This document shows positions 43,897 to 52,058 of a stretch of 57,597 nt of DNA, piece after piece. Both the position numbers and the translations under genes were made by a program. Each line of letters begins with the position of its first letter. The first letter of the stretch is position 1. The stretch lies in NCBI GenBank assembly GCA_021738485.1, contig JAIPBX010000007.1, positions 1 to 57,597 on the forward strand, read 5' to 3'. The notes beneath the pieces were generated by a model. It was not told the origin of the DNA. It ran no database searches and saw only the letters and a program-made list of their open reading frames with translations. This DNA is from Bacteroidales bacterium. Lineage in GTDB: Bacteria; Bacteroidota; Bacteroidia; Bacteroidales; JAIPAH01.

Positions 43897-44474
43897 AAGT
43901 GCATTTCAAGAATATATTGATAGACAGTTGTAGGAAGAAAGTAGCGGATATCTTTCCCGCTTTTTAATGCCTGCCGGATAAAGCTGGCTGAAATTTCAAA
44001 CATCGGTGCTTCAATAAATTTAAAAGAGGGATGATTCGTGTAGGGATGCTCCCATTCTCCGGGCCGGTTATATACAAGAATTTTGTAATTTTTCAGGATT
44101 TCTTCATAATTTTTCCATTTATGAAAGGTGGGAAGGATATCCGTACCACATATTAATCGAAAATTGTGGTGAGGATGTTTTTCCGAAAGATGGGTCAGCG
44201 TGTCAATGGTATAAGAAGGCTGTGGCATAGTGAATTCGATAGTGGAATAGTCAAAACGAGGATTATCTTCAACAGCTATTCTCACTAGCTGTTGCCGGTG
44301 ATGATCCTCCAAAAGGGTGTTTTTCTTTTTAAAGGGATTTTGAGGCGATATGATAAACCATATTTCATCGAGCCCGGAAAATTCCACCAGATACTGCGAC
44401 AGCATCAAATGGCCCATATGTACCGGGTTGAAAGAACCAAACAGTAATCCGATAGTTTTTGGTATCCTAGTCAT
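43887..44474 (-). CDS. nadD: nicotinate-nucleotide adenylyltransferase
   Basis: NadD makes deamido-NAD from nicotinate mononucleotide and ATP. The 195-residue protein has the nucleotidyl transferase HIGH-like motif GLLFGSFNPVHMGHLMLSQ, SPQNPFKKK, the segment LICGTDILPTFHKW with conserved Asp and Trp, and the ISASFIRQALKSGKDIRYFL motif (ISxTxIR type). The gene start overlaps the end of gmk by 8 bases. The order yicC-gmk-nadD is a known gene neighbourhood in Bacteroidota. Confidence 0.93.
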   Translation of the reverse strand: MTRIPKTIGLLFGSFNPVHMGHLMLSQYLVEFSGLDEIWFIISPQNPFKKKNTLLEDHHRQQLVRIAVEDNPRFDYSTIEFTMPQPSYTIDTLTHLSEKHPHHNFRLICGTDILPTFHKWKNYEEILKNYKILVYNRPGEWEHPYTNHPSFKFIEAPMFEISASFIRQALKSGKDIRYFLPTTVYQYILEMHFYE

Positions 44475-45033
44475 CGTTGAGAAATTTTTCAGCGATCTCT
44501 ACGGCTTCTTGCTTTGCTTGCTGTAAGTCGTCATTGATCAGCAACAGATCAAATTGATCCTGGTATTTTAGTTCTTGCTCCGCTTTAGCAATCCTTCGTT
44601 TAAGGGCTTCCTCACTTTCAGTCTTACGGCTCATTAATCTTGCCTCAAGAGCTTCGACAGACGGTGGTTTAACGAAAACAGCTAATGATTGTTCGGGATA
44701 GAGGTGTTTGATTTTTATTCCCCCTACAACATCCACATCAAAAATAACATGTTGATTTTGTGCCCATATGCGTTCCAGTTCAGATTTAAGCGTTCCGTAA
44801 TACTGGTTGGGGTAAACCTCTTCCCATTCAACAAAGGCATTCTCTTCTATTTTTTGTCTGAATTCATCGGGAGTCAGAAAATAATAATTTATCCCGTCCA
44901 CCTCCCCGGGGCGCTGCTCGCGGCTTGTGGCAGATATAGAAAAACTCAGCGTGTCAAAGGTCTTCAGCAGATGATTGACGATCGTCGTTTTTCCCGAACC
45001 GGAAGGGGCAGAGAATATCAACAATTTATTCAT
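44467..45033 (-). CDS. gmk: guanylate kinase
   Basis: Gmk phosphorylates GMP and dGMP. The 188-residue protein has the P-loop IFSAPSGSGKTTIV, SATSREQRPGEVDGINYYFL for GMP binding, EWEEVYPNQYYGTLKSELE, and DVDVVGGIKIKHLYP, which holds the second nucleotide-binding segment. All are standard. Two bases separate it from yicC and it overlaps nadD, so the three form one operon. Confidence 0.95.
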   Translation of the reverse strand: MNKLLIFSAPSGSGKTTIVNHLLKTFDTLSFSISATSREQRPGEVDGINYYFLTPDEFRQKIEENAFVEWEEVYPNQYYGTLKSELERIWAQNQHVIFDVDVVGGIKIKHLYPEQSLAVFVKPPSVEALEARLMSRKTESEEALKRRIAKAEQELKYQDQFDLLLINDDLQQAKQEAVEIAEKFLNDD

Positions 45034-45035
45034 AC

Positions 45036-45911
45036 TTAAAGGATATTTGCGAGTTGTTCCTTGATTTTCTCAAGTTCATCTTTCATCAACACGACTATTC
45101 GCTGGATATCTGTATCATTAGCTTTTGAGCCTATTGTATTGATTTCACGCCCCATTTCCTGCGAGATAAAATTCAGTTTTTTTCCGTTGGATTGGTTCTC
45201 TTCCAATGAACTCCGAAAATAATCACAATGATTTCTTAGTCGCACTTTTTCTTCTGTGATATCAAATTTTTCGAGATAATAGATTACTTCCTGCTCAAAA
45301 CGGTTCTTATCGTACTGGGCATCATTCAGTAGCTCTGTAATGTCTTTTTGTAATTTTTCTCTAATATTGTCTATTCTGTTTTCCTCAAAAGAAGCGATGT
45401 TGCCGAGGTATTCCTCGATTTTATCTATACGCTGATGAAAGTCGGCTTCAAGCTCTTTGCCTTCTGCTGCCCGATATTCTTCAATATTTTTCAAACATTC
45501 GTCAATACCTTCATTCAAAATCTGCCATTCTTCTTCGTCTACGGTTGATTTTTCATTGACAAGCACATCCGGCATTTTGATAAGCAGAGAAAGGTAATCA
45601 TGGTCGGCTTCTTCATGGAGTTCTGATGAAAGAGTTTTTAGTTCCCTGAAATATTTTTTGGCAAGTTCTTTATTGATAGAATAATTGGTATCGGCACTGA
45701 AATTTTCTACGAATATGTTGAGTTCAATTTTGCCTCTTTGAAGCGTATTGTTTATGCTACGGCGCATATCCAGCTCTTTTTCTTTATAGTAGGGAGGTAT
45801 ACGGGTGTTTATATCCATTTGCTTGCTATTGAGGGATTTCAGCTCGACGGTAATTCTTTTTCCCTGGTATTCTTTTTCGGCTTTACCATAGCCTGTCATT
45901 GATTTGAGCAT
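45036..45911 (-). CDS. yicC: YicC/YloC family endoribonuclease
   Basis: YicC-like proteins are reported endoribonucleases acting on regulatory RNAs and other targets. This 291-residue protein starts with the diagnostic MLKSMTGYGKAE, continues ITVELKSLNSKQMDINTRIP, and ends with a conserved EMGREINTIGSKANDTDIQ then EKIKEQLANIL. The long helical middle is typical. It heads the operon with gmk and nadD. Confidence 0.92.
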   Translation of the reverse strand: MLKSMTGYGKAEKEYQGKRITVELKSLNSKQMDINTRIPPYYKEKELDMRRSINNTLQRGKIELNIFVENFSADTNYSINKELAKKYFRELKTLSSELHEEADHDYLSLLIKMPDVLVNEKSTVDEEEWQILNEGIDECLKNIEEYRAAEGKELEADFHQRIDKIEEYLGNIASFEENRIDNIREKLQKDITELLNDAQYDKNRFEQEVIYYLEKFDITEEKVRLRNHCDYFRSSLEENQSNGKKLNFISQEMGREINTIGSKANDTDIQRIVVLMKDELEKIKEQLANIL

Positions 45912-45990
45912 AGGTAGTGTAATTTCTTTGTGGCAAATATACGAATGTAGTGGCAGTTTCCAACCTCATGCCGCTGTGCTTAAAACAAAA

Positions 45991-46025
45991 TTGTTTTTAA
46001 TATCTGATAAAATGCTTTACATTTG
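45991..46025 (+). promoter_or_regulatory. putative promoter for the LytTR regulator
   Basis: TTG (45991-45993) and TACATTTG (46018-46025) are 24 bases apart, slightly long. Transcription would start near 46031, downstream of the more distal start codons (46023, 46026), which supports the ATG at 46047. Confidence 0.4.
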
Positions 46026-46046
46026 ATGTATAGAAAAACAAAGCGT

Positions 46047-46796
46047 ATGCTCCGGACGGTTATCATAGACGATGAGGCCAAGGCCAGGGAAGGTATCAAG
46101 CAAATGATTGACTTGTATGGGAATGGGGAAGTTGAAATTGTGGGGAATGGCAAAGATGTAAAAACCGGGATTCAGGCTATTAACAGACATTCACCGGACT
46201 TGGTGTTGCTCGACATAAAAATGCCCGATGGCACCGGCTTTGATGTGTTGAATCAGTTTGGAAAAATTGACTTTGATGTTATTTTTATTACCGCTTTTGA
46301 AGAATATGCTATCAAAGCATTCAAATTCAGCGCGCTGGACTATATCTTAAAACCTATCGATCCCGAAGAATTACAAAAGACCATCGAAAAACTCCTGAAT
46401 GAAAAAGAGAAAAAAGATTTGAATCTGCAGTTTCAAAATCTTATGGAGGCTTTTCAGCAAGGTCCTTCTGAAGATAAAAAGTTGGTGTTACGTACAAATG
46501 ACTCTATTCATCTTGTGGAAGCCAGGAAGATTGTTCGGGTACAGTCGGATCGGAATTATACGAAATTTCATCGTATTAATGAAGATCCTGTTACCGTGTC
46601 ACAATCCATGATAAAGTTTGAACCTCTGCTGGAGGAATATGATTTTATACGGGTCCATCAATCTCATATCATTAATCTGAGGCGGGTGAAAAAATACCTG
46701 AAAGATGAGTGTTTGTGTATTATGGAAGATGATTCCAAGGTACCTGTTTCCTGGCGAAAAAAAGATACCCTCCTTAAAAAGTTCAGTGAATTATAA
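46047..46796 (+). CDS. LytTR family response regulator, no adjacent kinase
   Basis: The product (about 249 residues) has a receiver domain with acidic residues in VIIDDEAKAREGI, phospho-acceptor Asp56 in LVLLDIKMPDG, Thr in FITAFEEYAIKAF and Lys in YILKPIDPEEL. A short linker then leads to a LytTR DNA-binding domain (LVEARKIVRVQSDRNYTKF, VTVSQSMIKFEPLLEEYDF and IRVHQSHIINLRRVKKYLK). It would bind direct repeats in promoters once phosphorylated. No histidine kinase gene lies beside it; the nearest LytS-type kinase is 18 kb away and is paired with an output-less receiver. In-frame starts at 46023 and 46026 would add up to eight residues. Confidence 0.9.
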   Translation: MLRTVIIDDEAKAREGIKQMIDLYGNGEVEIVGNGKDVKTGIQAINRHSPDLVLLDIKMPDGTGFDVLNQFGKIDFDVIFITAFEEYAIKAFKFSALDYILKPIDPEELQKTIEKLLNEKEKKDLNLQFQNLMEAFQQGPSEDKKLVLRTNDSIHLVEARKIVRVQSDRNYTKFHRINEDPVTVSQSMIKFEPLLEEYDFIRVHQSHIINLRRVKKYLKDECLCIMEDDSKVPVSWRKKDTLLKKFSEL

Positions 46797-46936
46797 CGAA
46801 TGATCATTTTTTGCTTACGTATGGAAAAAAGATCCAAGCGAATATTCATTTTTTAAGTATTTCTTTTTCTGATGTTGTAATATTGTATATTGTTAATCAG
46901 GATGATATTCGATTTTAATATTTAAAATGTAGAAAC

Positions 46937-47227
46937 ATGCAGGCAAAAGAAGTGTTTTATTCGCGAATCTTGAACGGGGGTGGGCTGGTGCACCACGAGC
47001 GGCTTGAGGTTAGTGAGGAGCACATAAGATATGAAAGACGCTCTCGGATTAATCACCATAGTTATTCCGTTAGCATACCGCTGAGAAGTATTATCGCCAT
47101 GGAAATTTATCCCCGAATGTATGGGGTGAATGTAATTATTAAAACAAAAGAGCGGACCATAACATGTCGCGGGCTATCCCGCAAAAGAGCTACTAAAATA
47201 AAAGCCCTTATTGAGAACAGAGCTTGA
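46937..47227 (+). CDS. hypothetical protein with a possible PH-like fold
   Basis: The 96-residue product is beta-rich with a final helix. Segments such as LEVSEEHIRYERR, YSVSIPLRSIIAMEIYP, GVNVIIKTKERTITCRG and a C-terminal charged helix (SRKRATKIKALIENR) recall small PH-like domains. I do not recognise the family. No signal or membrane segment is seen. It precedes the phospholipase-D-like gene by 46 bases, with a promoter-like sequence between the two. Confidence 0.6.
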   Translation: MQAKEVFYSRILNGGGLVHHERLEVSEEHIRYERRSRINHHSYSVSIPLRSIIAMEIYPRMYGVNVIIKTKERTITCRGLSRKRATKIKALIENRA

Positions 47228-47230
47228 TGC

Positions 47231-47258
47231 TTGATGTCAGAGAATCTTGTTAACTTTG
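47231..47258 (+). promoter_or_regulatory. putative promoter of the phospholipase-D-like gene
   Basis: TTG (47231-47233), a 17-base spacer and TAACTTTG (47251-47258) match the consensus. The ATG follows at 47274, giving a leader of about ten bases. Confidence 0.5.
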
Positions 47259-47273
47259 CTCAAAATGCAATGA

Positions 47274-48350
47274 ATGGAATCGAGCTCATATCCCACTCAT
47301 AAGGTGTATAATGATCCTTTTCGGTTTTATTTCTCCATGCTGCGAGATATCGAGCGTGCTGAAAAATGTATTTACCTGGAAATTTACCGTTTTAATAACG
47401 ATGCTATCGGTATCCGGTTTCGAAACACCTTGTTGCGAAAAGCCCGTGAGGGGGTAAAAATAAAAATTTTGGTGGATTCCTGGGGCACAAGAGTCAGGCC
47501 TCATTTTTTTCGGGATTTGATTGAGGCCGGAGCTGAAGTAAGGTATTACAAAAAGATCAAGCTTTTTGTGGACTTTTTTACTAAGAATCATCGCCGCAAT
47601 CACCGCAAAATATTGCTGATAGACCATAATATTTCCTATATCGGATCGGCCAATATTTCGGAATATTCCCTTAACTGGCGGGAATCTGTCTTGCGGGTGA
47701 CCGGAGGAATAACGCAGGAACTGGAGAAGGTCTTCAAACATGATTTTATTAATTATAATAAATATCAAACTAAAAAGGGGAGCTTTTTAAAGATCCTAAA
47801 CCGCGACGGCTTTACCATTATCAGGGATTTTCCCTCCATCAGAAGTCAGAAGATCATGCGTTATTATCTGGATGCTATTCGGAAGGCACGTGAGGAGGTG
47901 CTCATTGAAACCCCCTATTTTCTGCCGGGATATCAATTGCGCCGCGCCATGATGCGGGCTGCTCAGCGGGGAGTGAATGTGACCGTGATAATGCCTATGC
48001 ATTCGGATGTGCGCATGATAGACGTATTACGTTCTCGCTATTTAGGTCCGATGAATGAAAATGGTATTAAGATTCTGTTTTATCGGGAAGAAAATCTTCA
48101 TGCTAAAAATGTGCTCGTAGACAGGGAATGGTATGCGGTGGGATCGGCCAATTTCGATTACAGGAGTTTCAGGTATCAGCATGAGATTATGATAACAGGA
48201 GAGCATCAAAATATTGCTAATCAACTTTATGAACATATTATGACAACGATTAATAATTCCGTATCATTTAGTTACCAAGCATGGCTCGCCAGACCCAAAA
48301 TCCAAAAGTTATTCGAATATGTATTGCTGCCTTTCAGGCATTTGCTTTAG
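47274..48350 (+). CDS. phospholipase-D-like protein (cardiolipin synthase type)
   Basis: The 358-residue protein has two HKD motifs: NHRKILLIDHN (HxKxxxxD) followed by YIGSANISEYSLNWRES, and LHAKNVLVDREW followed by AVGSANFDYRSFRYQHE. These are the two halves of the phospholipase D active site. The arrangement and length fit cardiolipin synthases that join two phospholipids, though they lack N-terminal membrane helices here, and other phosphotransferase roles are possible. The surrounding positively charged surface (many Arg) fits membrane contact. Confidence 0.85.
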   Translation: MESSSYPTHKVYNDPFRFYFSMLRDIERAEKCIYLEIYRFNNDAIGIRFRNTLLRKAREGVKIKILVDSWGTRVRPHFFRDLIEAGAEVRYYKKIKLFVDFFTKNHRRNHRKILLIDHNISYIGSANISEYSLNWRESVLRVTGGITQELEKVFKHDFINYNKYQTKKGSFLKILNRDGFTIIRDFPSIRSQKIMRYYLDAIRKAREEVLIETPYFLPGYQLRRAMMRAAQRGVNVTVIMPMHSDVRMIDVLRSRYLGPMNENGIKILFYREENLHAKNVLVDREWYAVGSANFDYRSFRYQHEIMITGEHQNIANQLYEHIMTTINNSVSFSYQAWLARPKIQKLFEYVLLPFRHLL

Positions 48351-48407
48351 AAATGTGTTGGTGGTAAGAAAGATAAGATTCAGAAATTAATTCTAAAGAA
48401 AACCAGG

Positions 48408-48483
48408 GATATTCAGCAACCCCCTTTAGAGTCTGTTCCGGCTATTTTACCGGGGGGATTTAAGGGTAAAGTTGCTGAATATC
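48408..48483. repeat. short palindromic element with 13-base perfect inverted ends
   Basis: GATATTCAGCAAC (48408-48420) pairs with GTTGCTGAATATC (48471-48483). The 50-base middle begins CCCCTTTAGAG and ends GGATTTAAGGGTAAA, and has an inner TTCCGG/CCGGGG hairpin. It lies between convergent genes and could end transcription on both strands. The rest of the gap (48351-48407, 48484-48536) shows nothing. Confidence 0.65.
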
Positions 48484-48536
48484 TCTCTGTTAATCTTTTT
48501 CTGCAACCACTGAAAGCAACTTGTTAGGTTGCTTGC

Positions 48537-48953
48537 TTATGATATTGCAATTTCCTTTTTAGCTGCTTCTACTTCTTTTTTCGGTAAACTGATGGTAAGG
48601 ATGCCATCTTCAAAGGAAGCGCTAATATTTTCCTGGTCAACATCTTCGGGCAAGGAAAAAGCACGTTCGAAATTTCCATACCCAAATTCCTTAAGGGTAT
48701 ACTGGACCTCTGAGTCTTCCTCCTTCTCCGAACTTACTGTAAGCACATCGTCTTCAATTCCTATTTTAATATCCTGCTTACTAAGACCCGGGGCTGCTAT
48801 TTCGATTTCATACTGATTATCTTTTTCAGCAATATTTGATTTTGGAACATAGCAATTCTTTTCCCCATTGTCCTCATTGAGATTTTCATGATTTATGAAA
48901 TTTCTCAGCATTTCTTCCATCGGATTGGTATAACCATATCTAATCAATCTCAT
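48537..48953 (-). CDS. Hsp20/alpha-crystallin small heat-shock protein
   Basis: Small heat-shock proteins bind unfolding clients and keep them soluble. The 138-residue protein has a short N-terminal arm, an alpha-crystallin domain from about residue 43 (NQYEIEIAAPGLSKQDIKI; ASFEDGILTISLPKK near its end) and a short C-terminal tail carrying an IAIS sequence in place of a clear I-x-I anchor. Its ribosome site is unusually strong for this phylum. No other stress gene is near. Confidence 0.9.
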   Translation of the reverse strand: MRLIRYGYTNPMEEMLRNFINHENLNEDNGEKNCYVPKSNIAEKDNQYEIEIAAPGLSKQDIKIGIEDDVLTVSSEKEEDSEVQYTLKEFGYGNFERAFSLPEDVDQENISASFEDGILTISLPKKEVEAAKKEIAIS

Positions 48954-48960
48954 TTTAAAT

Positions 48961-48966
48961 CCTCCT
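48961..48966 (-). promoter_or_regulatory. strong Shine-Dalgarno site of the hsp20 gene
   Basis: AGGAGG on the minus strand lies seven bases before the ATG. Most genes in this window lack such a site, as is usual in Bacteroidota, so this one may support very high translation. Confidence 0.7.
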
Positions 48967-49201
48967 GTATTTTAGTTTCACAATTATTTAAATTAAATTC
49001 AAATAATTTTTATCAACACGCATACCAAAACTGATAGCAAGCAAAAAACTGCCAAAATAACATATTCCTTTTTTAATAACAAGCCAAATTGGCATTTAAT
49101 AAAAATGGATTAGCTTGATCGAAAATTCAGGTAAGCTTTCAGAAAGCTCCTGAATAGCCTCATAGGCAGTTTTTAGACGTTTCTTTGTGAGCGCCCGTTT
49201 T

Positions 49202-50701
49202 TTATACGTGAAAATACTTATTTACCAGGTCCAGGATTTTATTAGGGTCCTTCTCAATTTCTTGCCGAAGGTTGTGATCTTTAAAATTTTTGAGTTGTTT
49301 AATCCAGGTGTTGAGCAATGATTCGGGGAATACATTGCCAGTCATGTAAATAGTTTTTTGTTCTTCCAGTTTTTGGGCCGATTCGATACATGATGCCGGC
49401 AGATGGTCTAATTGATTCAGCTTATGCTGATGTTCTTTGTCAAAGATATCAACATCCACGTAAGTTTTTTCTGCGTATTCCAACCCTTGCTCCATCTCCA
49501 GTCCGTAGCGGGCGGCTACGGTGAGCCCGGCCAAAAGCAGATAGATGTCGGCCGATCCGTCAGGCGATCTGAATTCGACCGTTTGTCTTTCCGAGAAATC
49601 CACCGGCTCATCCTTTTCAAGCGGGTTGGCAATGGCCGACATATTGATAGACTCCCGCCATCCCAGGGGTACGCGAACCAGGACTGATCGATTTCGATCG
49701 CCCCAGCAGATATTAGTAGGAGCCTCCTGGTTGGGGACAAGCCGCAGATACGAGGTGGGATTGGTGTTGCCAAAAGCCGTGAGGGACGGAGCAAGCTCCA
49801 GGAATCCTGCAATGGCTCGCTTGGCAATGGGGCTGAGTTCCCCCTTTTCTATCATTACGTTTGTGCCATCTTTGGTTAAGCGCGTATGAATATGCAATCC
49901 GCTTCCGGCTTTTCCTACTGTGATTTTTGGGGCAAACGTAACAGTTACGCCATATTGATAGGCCAGCTCGCGAATCACCCATTTGGCTATGAGTAGCTGA
50001 TCGGCAGCTTCTTCGAGGGGCGTAGGCTGAAATTCGATTTCATTTTGTTCGTAGACCCGACCGTTTTGCGTAAAATTCCCCACCTCAGAGTGTCCGTATT
50101 TGATACTTCCTCCACATTGGGCTACCGCAAGCATGGCTTCTCTTCTAAAACCGCCCCATTTAGCAAAAGGTTCTGCTTCATGATAATTTCGCTGGTCACT
50201 AGCTTCAAAAAGGTCCTCTTCTTCGCTGATAACATAGTATTCCAGCTCCCCCATGACTTCCATATGATAACCTGTCTTTTGCTGAAGGACCTCATGGGCT
50301 TTCCGCAGGACATGTTCGGGGGCCCCTTCATAAGGTTTCCCTGAAGCATCAAAAAAACTACATAGGATGTCCAGCGTGGGGATATCGGAAAAAGGATTTA
50401 AAAAGGCAGTACGAAAGCGCGGAACCACATACAAATCGCTTTCACCGGCTTCGATATGAGAAAAAAGGCTGGAGCCGTCCACTCGCTCCCCGGTACTCAG
50501 TATGCTGTCTAAATGTTCTTTGCTGTTAATTACAAAATTAAGGCATTTGAGGCGCCCATCTTCAGCGGCATACCTGAAATTAACCATTTCTATGTCGTTG
50601 TCCTCGATGTATTTGATGAGATCAGCTTTAGTGAATTCACTTGTGGGTTTATTCAGGTATTGTACCAGTGGATTGGGTTGCATCTCAATATTCTTCTTCA
50701 T
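49202..50701 (-). CDS. glutamine synthetase family protein
   Basis: Glutamine synthetase joins ammonia to glutamate with ATP. The 499-residue product has the type I-like catalytic plan: a beta-grasp N-terminal domain, GELEYYVISEEED (metal-binding Glu), NEIEFQPTPLEEAADQ, GSGLHIHTRL (metal His), and YLRLVPNQEAPTNICWGDRNRS with FRSPDGSADIYLLLAGLTVA. The adenylylation loop of the enteric enzyme is not evident. Two small changes from typical sequence (HIHTRL; NTNPTSYLRL) may mark a subgroup. It could be a gamma-glutamyl ligase of another kind, but the ligands are intact. No glnB/amt neighbour is seen. Confidence 0.85.
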   Translation of the reverse strand: MKKNIEMQPNPLVQYLNKPTSEFTKADLIKYIEDNDIEMVNFRYAAEDGRLKCLNFVINSKEHLDSILSTGERVDGSSLFSHIEAGESDLYVVPRFRTAFLNPFSDIPTLDILCSFFDASGKPYEGAPEHVLRKAHEVLQQKTGYHMEVMGELEYYVISEEEDLFEASDQRNYHEAEPFAKWGGFRREAMLAVAQCGGSIKYGHSEVGNFTQNGRVYEQNEIEFQPTPLEEAADQLLIAKWVIRELAYQYGVTVTFAPKITVGKAGSGLHIHTRLTKDGTNVMIEKGELSPIAKRAIAGFLELAPSLTAFGNTNPTSYLRLVPNQEAPTNICWGDRNRSVLVRVPLGWRESINMSAIANPLEKDEPVDFSERQTVEFRSPDGSADIYLLLAGLTVAARYGLEMEQGLEYAEKTYVDVDIFDKEHQHKLNQLDHLPASCIESAQKLEEQKTIYMTGNVFPESLLNTWIKQLKNFKDHNLRQEIEKDPNKILDLVNKYFHV

Positions 50702-50842
50702 ACTTTAATAGCATTTATAATTAAAAAAGGGGTCCAAATGTAGCAATTTTTTGAAGAGTTTATTTTTGTATCCTGCGTAGTGGCTCTTATTTATAATATT
50801 TCGAAACAATTGTTTTATTCCCTGTACCTCTTTCCGTCCGGC

Positions 50843-51925
50843 CTACTTTTCCCCATAATATGCTTTAAGGAGTTTTCTGGCAGCCTTATATGAAGATATT
50901 CTGGCGTTAAGCAAATCTTTTTCGATAGCCGGTAACATTTGCTTCATCTTTTCATCATTGTAAAAGTTATCCTTTAGAGCCTGGTTTACAGCATCGTACA
51001 TGAACATGCGTGCCTGCTGGTTTCTTTTTTCGCGGAAATAACCGTTCGAAAAAGTATGGTGGTAATAGTCATTGATGATTCTCCAAACATTTTCTATTCC
51101 CAGCCCTGTATGCGAGGAGCAAACGTCTACTTTGGGAATCCATCCCGATTCGGTGGGAGGAAAAAGATGTAATGCTTTTTTGTACTCGTTGCGTGCCTGG
51201 CGGGCATTGTTGAGATTATTCCCGTCGGCTTTGTTGATAAGGATAGCATCGGCCATTTCCATAATTCCTCTTTTGATACCCTGTAGTTCATCGCCGGCTC
51301 CGGCCAGCATCAGCAAGAGAAAAAAGTCTACCATGGAATGCACTGTGGTCTCAGATTGGCCCACGCCCACAGTTTCAACAAAAATAACATCATAGCCCGC
51401 CGCCTCTGCCAGGATTATAGATTCGCGGGTTTTTCGCGCAACACCCCCTAAGGAACCGGAAGCCGGGGAAGGTCTGATAAAAGCGTTTTCATCAGTAGAA
51501 AGTTCTGTCATCCGCGTTTTATCTCCCAAAATACTTCCCTTGGAGCGGTTGCTGCTTGGGTCAACTGCAAGAACAGCGAGTTTGTGGCCCTGGCCGGTAA
51601 GATGTTTACCCACGGATTCGATAAACGTGCTTTTGCCCACACCCGGTACGCCGGTGATGCCAATGCGAATAGAATTCCCGGAATAGGGAAGGCATTTTTC
51701 CACTATATCCTGCGCTTTTTCCTGGTGTTTTGGAGCCGAGCTTTCAATGAGCGTGATAGCTCTGCTTAGCATATAACGGTCTCCACTGAGGATAGAGTCG
51801 ACATATTGTTTGGGGGTGTAGGTGTTTCCCTTTTTTCTTTTTGCCAGATTTGGATTCACTGAAGGGGGCTCTTCTACGCCATCATTAACCTTCAGAGAGG
51901 AATCTTTCTTTTTTCTCTCCGACAT
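50843..51925 (-). CDS. meaB: methylmalonyl-CoA mutase-associated GTPase (MeaB)
   Basis: MeaB is a G-protein chaperone that loads and protects the adenosylcobalamin cofactor of methylmalonyl-CoA mutase. The product (about 360 residues) has the P-loop GITGVPGVGKSTFIES, LAVDPSSNRSKGSILGDKTRM, the switch III-like segment FIRPSPASGSLGGVARKT, VETVGVGQSE and the guanine-specificity motif NKADGNN. The first 30 residues are a charged, low-complexity leader. I use the ATG at 51925; an upstream in-frame TTG at 51940 would add five residues. The mutase genes are not in this window. Confidence 0.93.
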   Translation of the reverse strand: MSERKKKDSSLKVNDGVEEPPSVNPNLAKRKKGNTYTPKQYVDSILSGDRYMLSRAITLIESSAPKHQEKAQDIVEKCLPYSGNSIRIGITGVPGVGKSTFIESVGKHLTGQGHKLAVLAVDPSSNRSKGSILGDKTRMTELSTDENAFIRPSPASGSLGGVARKTRESIILAEAAGYDVIFVETVGVGQSETTVHSMVDFFLLLMLAGAGDELQGIKRGIMEMADAILINKADGNNLNNARQARNEYKKALHLFPPTESGWIPKVDVCSSHTGLGIENVWRIINDYYHHTFSNGYFREKRNQQARMFMYDAVNQALKDNFYNDEKMKQMLPAIEKDLLNARISSYKAARKLLKAYYGEK

Positions 51926-52003
51926 ATATTTTTTTTGCAAAATTACATTTTCAGCGGCAATCCTTTCAAAAAAATTAATTTTTAGTCTAAGGAAAAAACT
52001 TTA

Positions 52004-52034
52004 TTGAGATATTTGTCCAATTTGACTAAATTTG
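52004..52034 (+). promoter_or_regulatory. putative promoter of the T9SS cargo gene
   Basis: TTG (52004-52006), a 20-base spacer and TAAATTTG (52027-52034) match the consensus well, with the start codon 24 bases further. Confidence 0.55.
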
Positions 52035-52058
52035 TGAGTTAAGCTTAAAAAAAGAATT

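Noticed and set aside
49096-49219. Minus-strand stretch after glutamine synthetase that reads like protein (KKRLKTAYEAIQELSES)
   Set aside because: It has no ATG, GTG or TTG start after the preceding stop, and half of it is a strong hairpin (TTCAGG...CCTGAA at 49126-49154), so the coding look is probably chance or a terminator.
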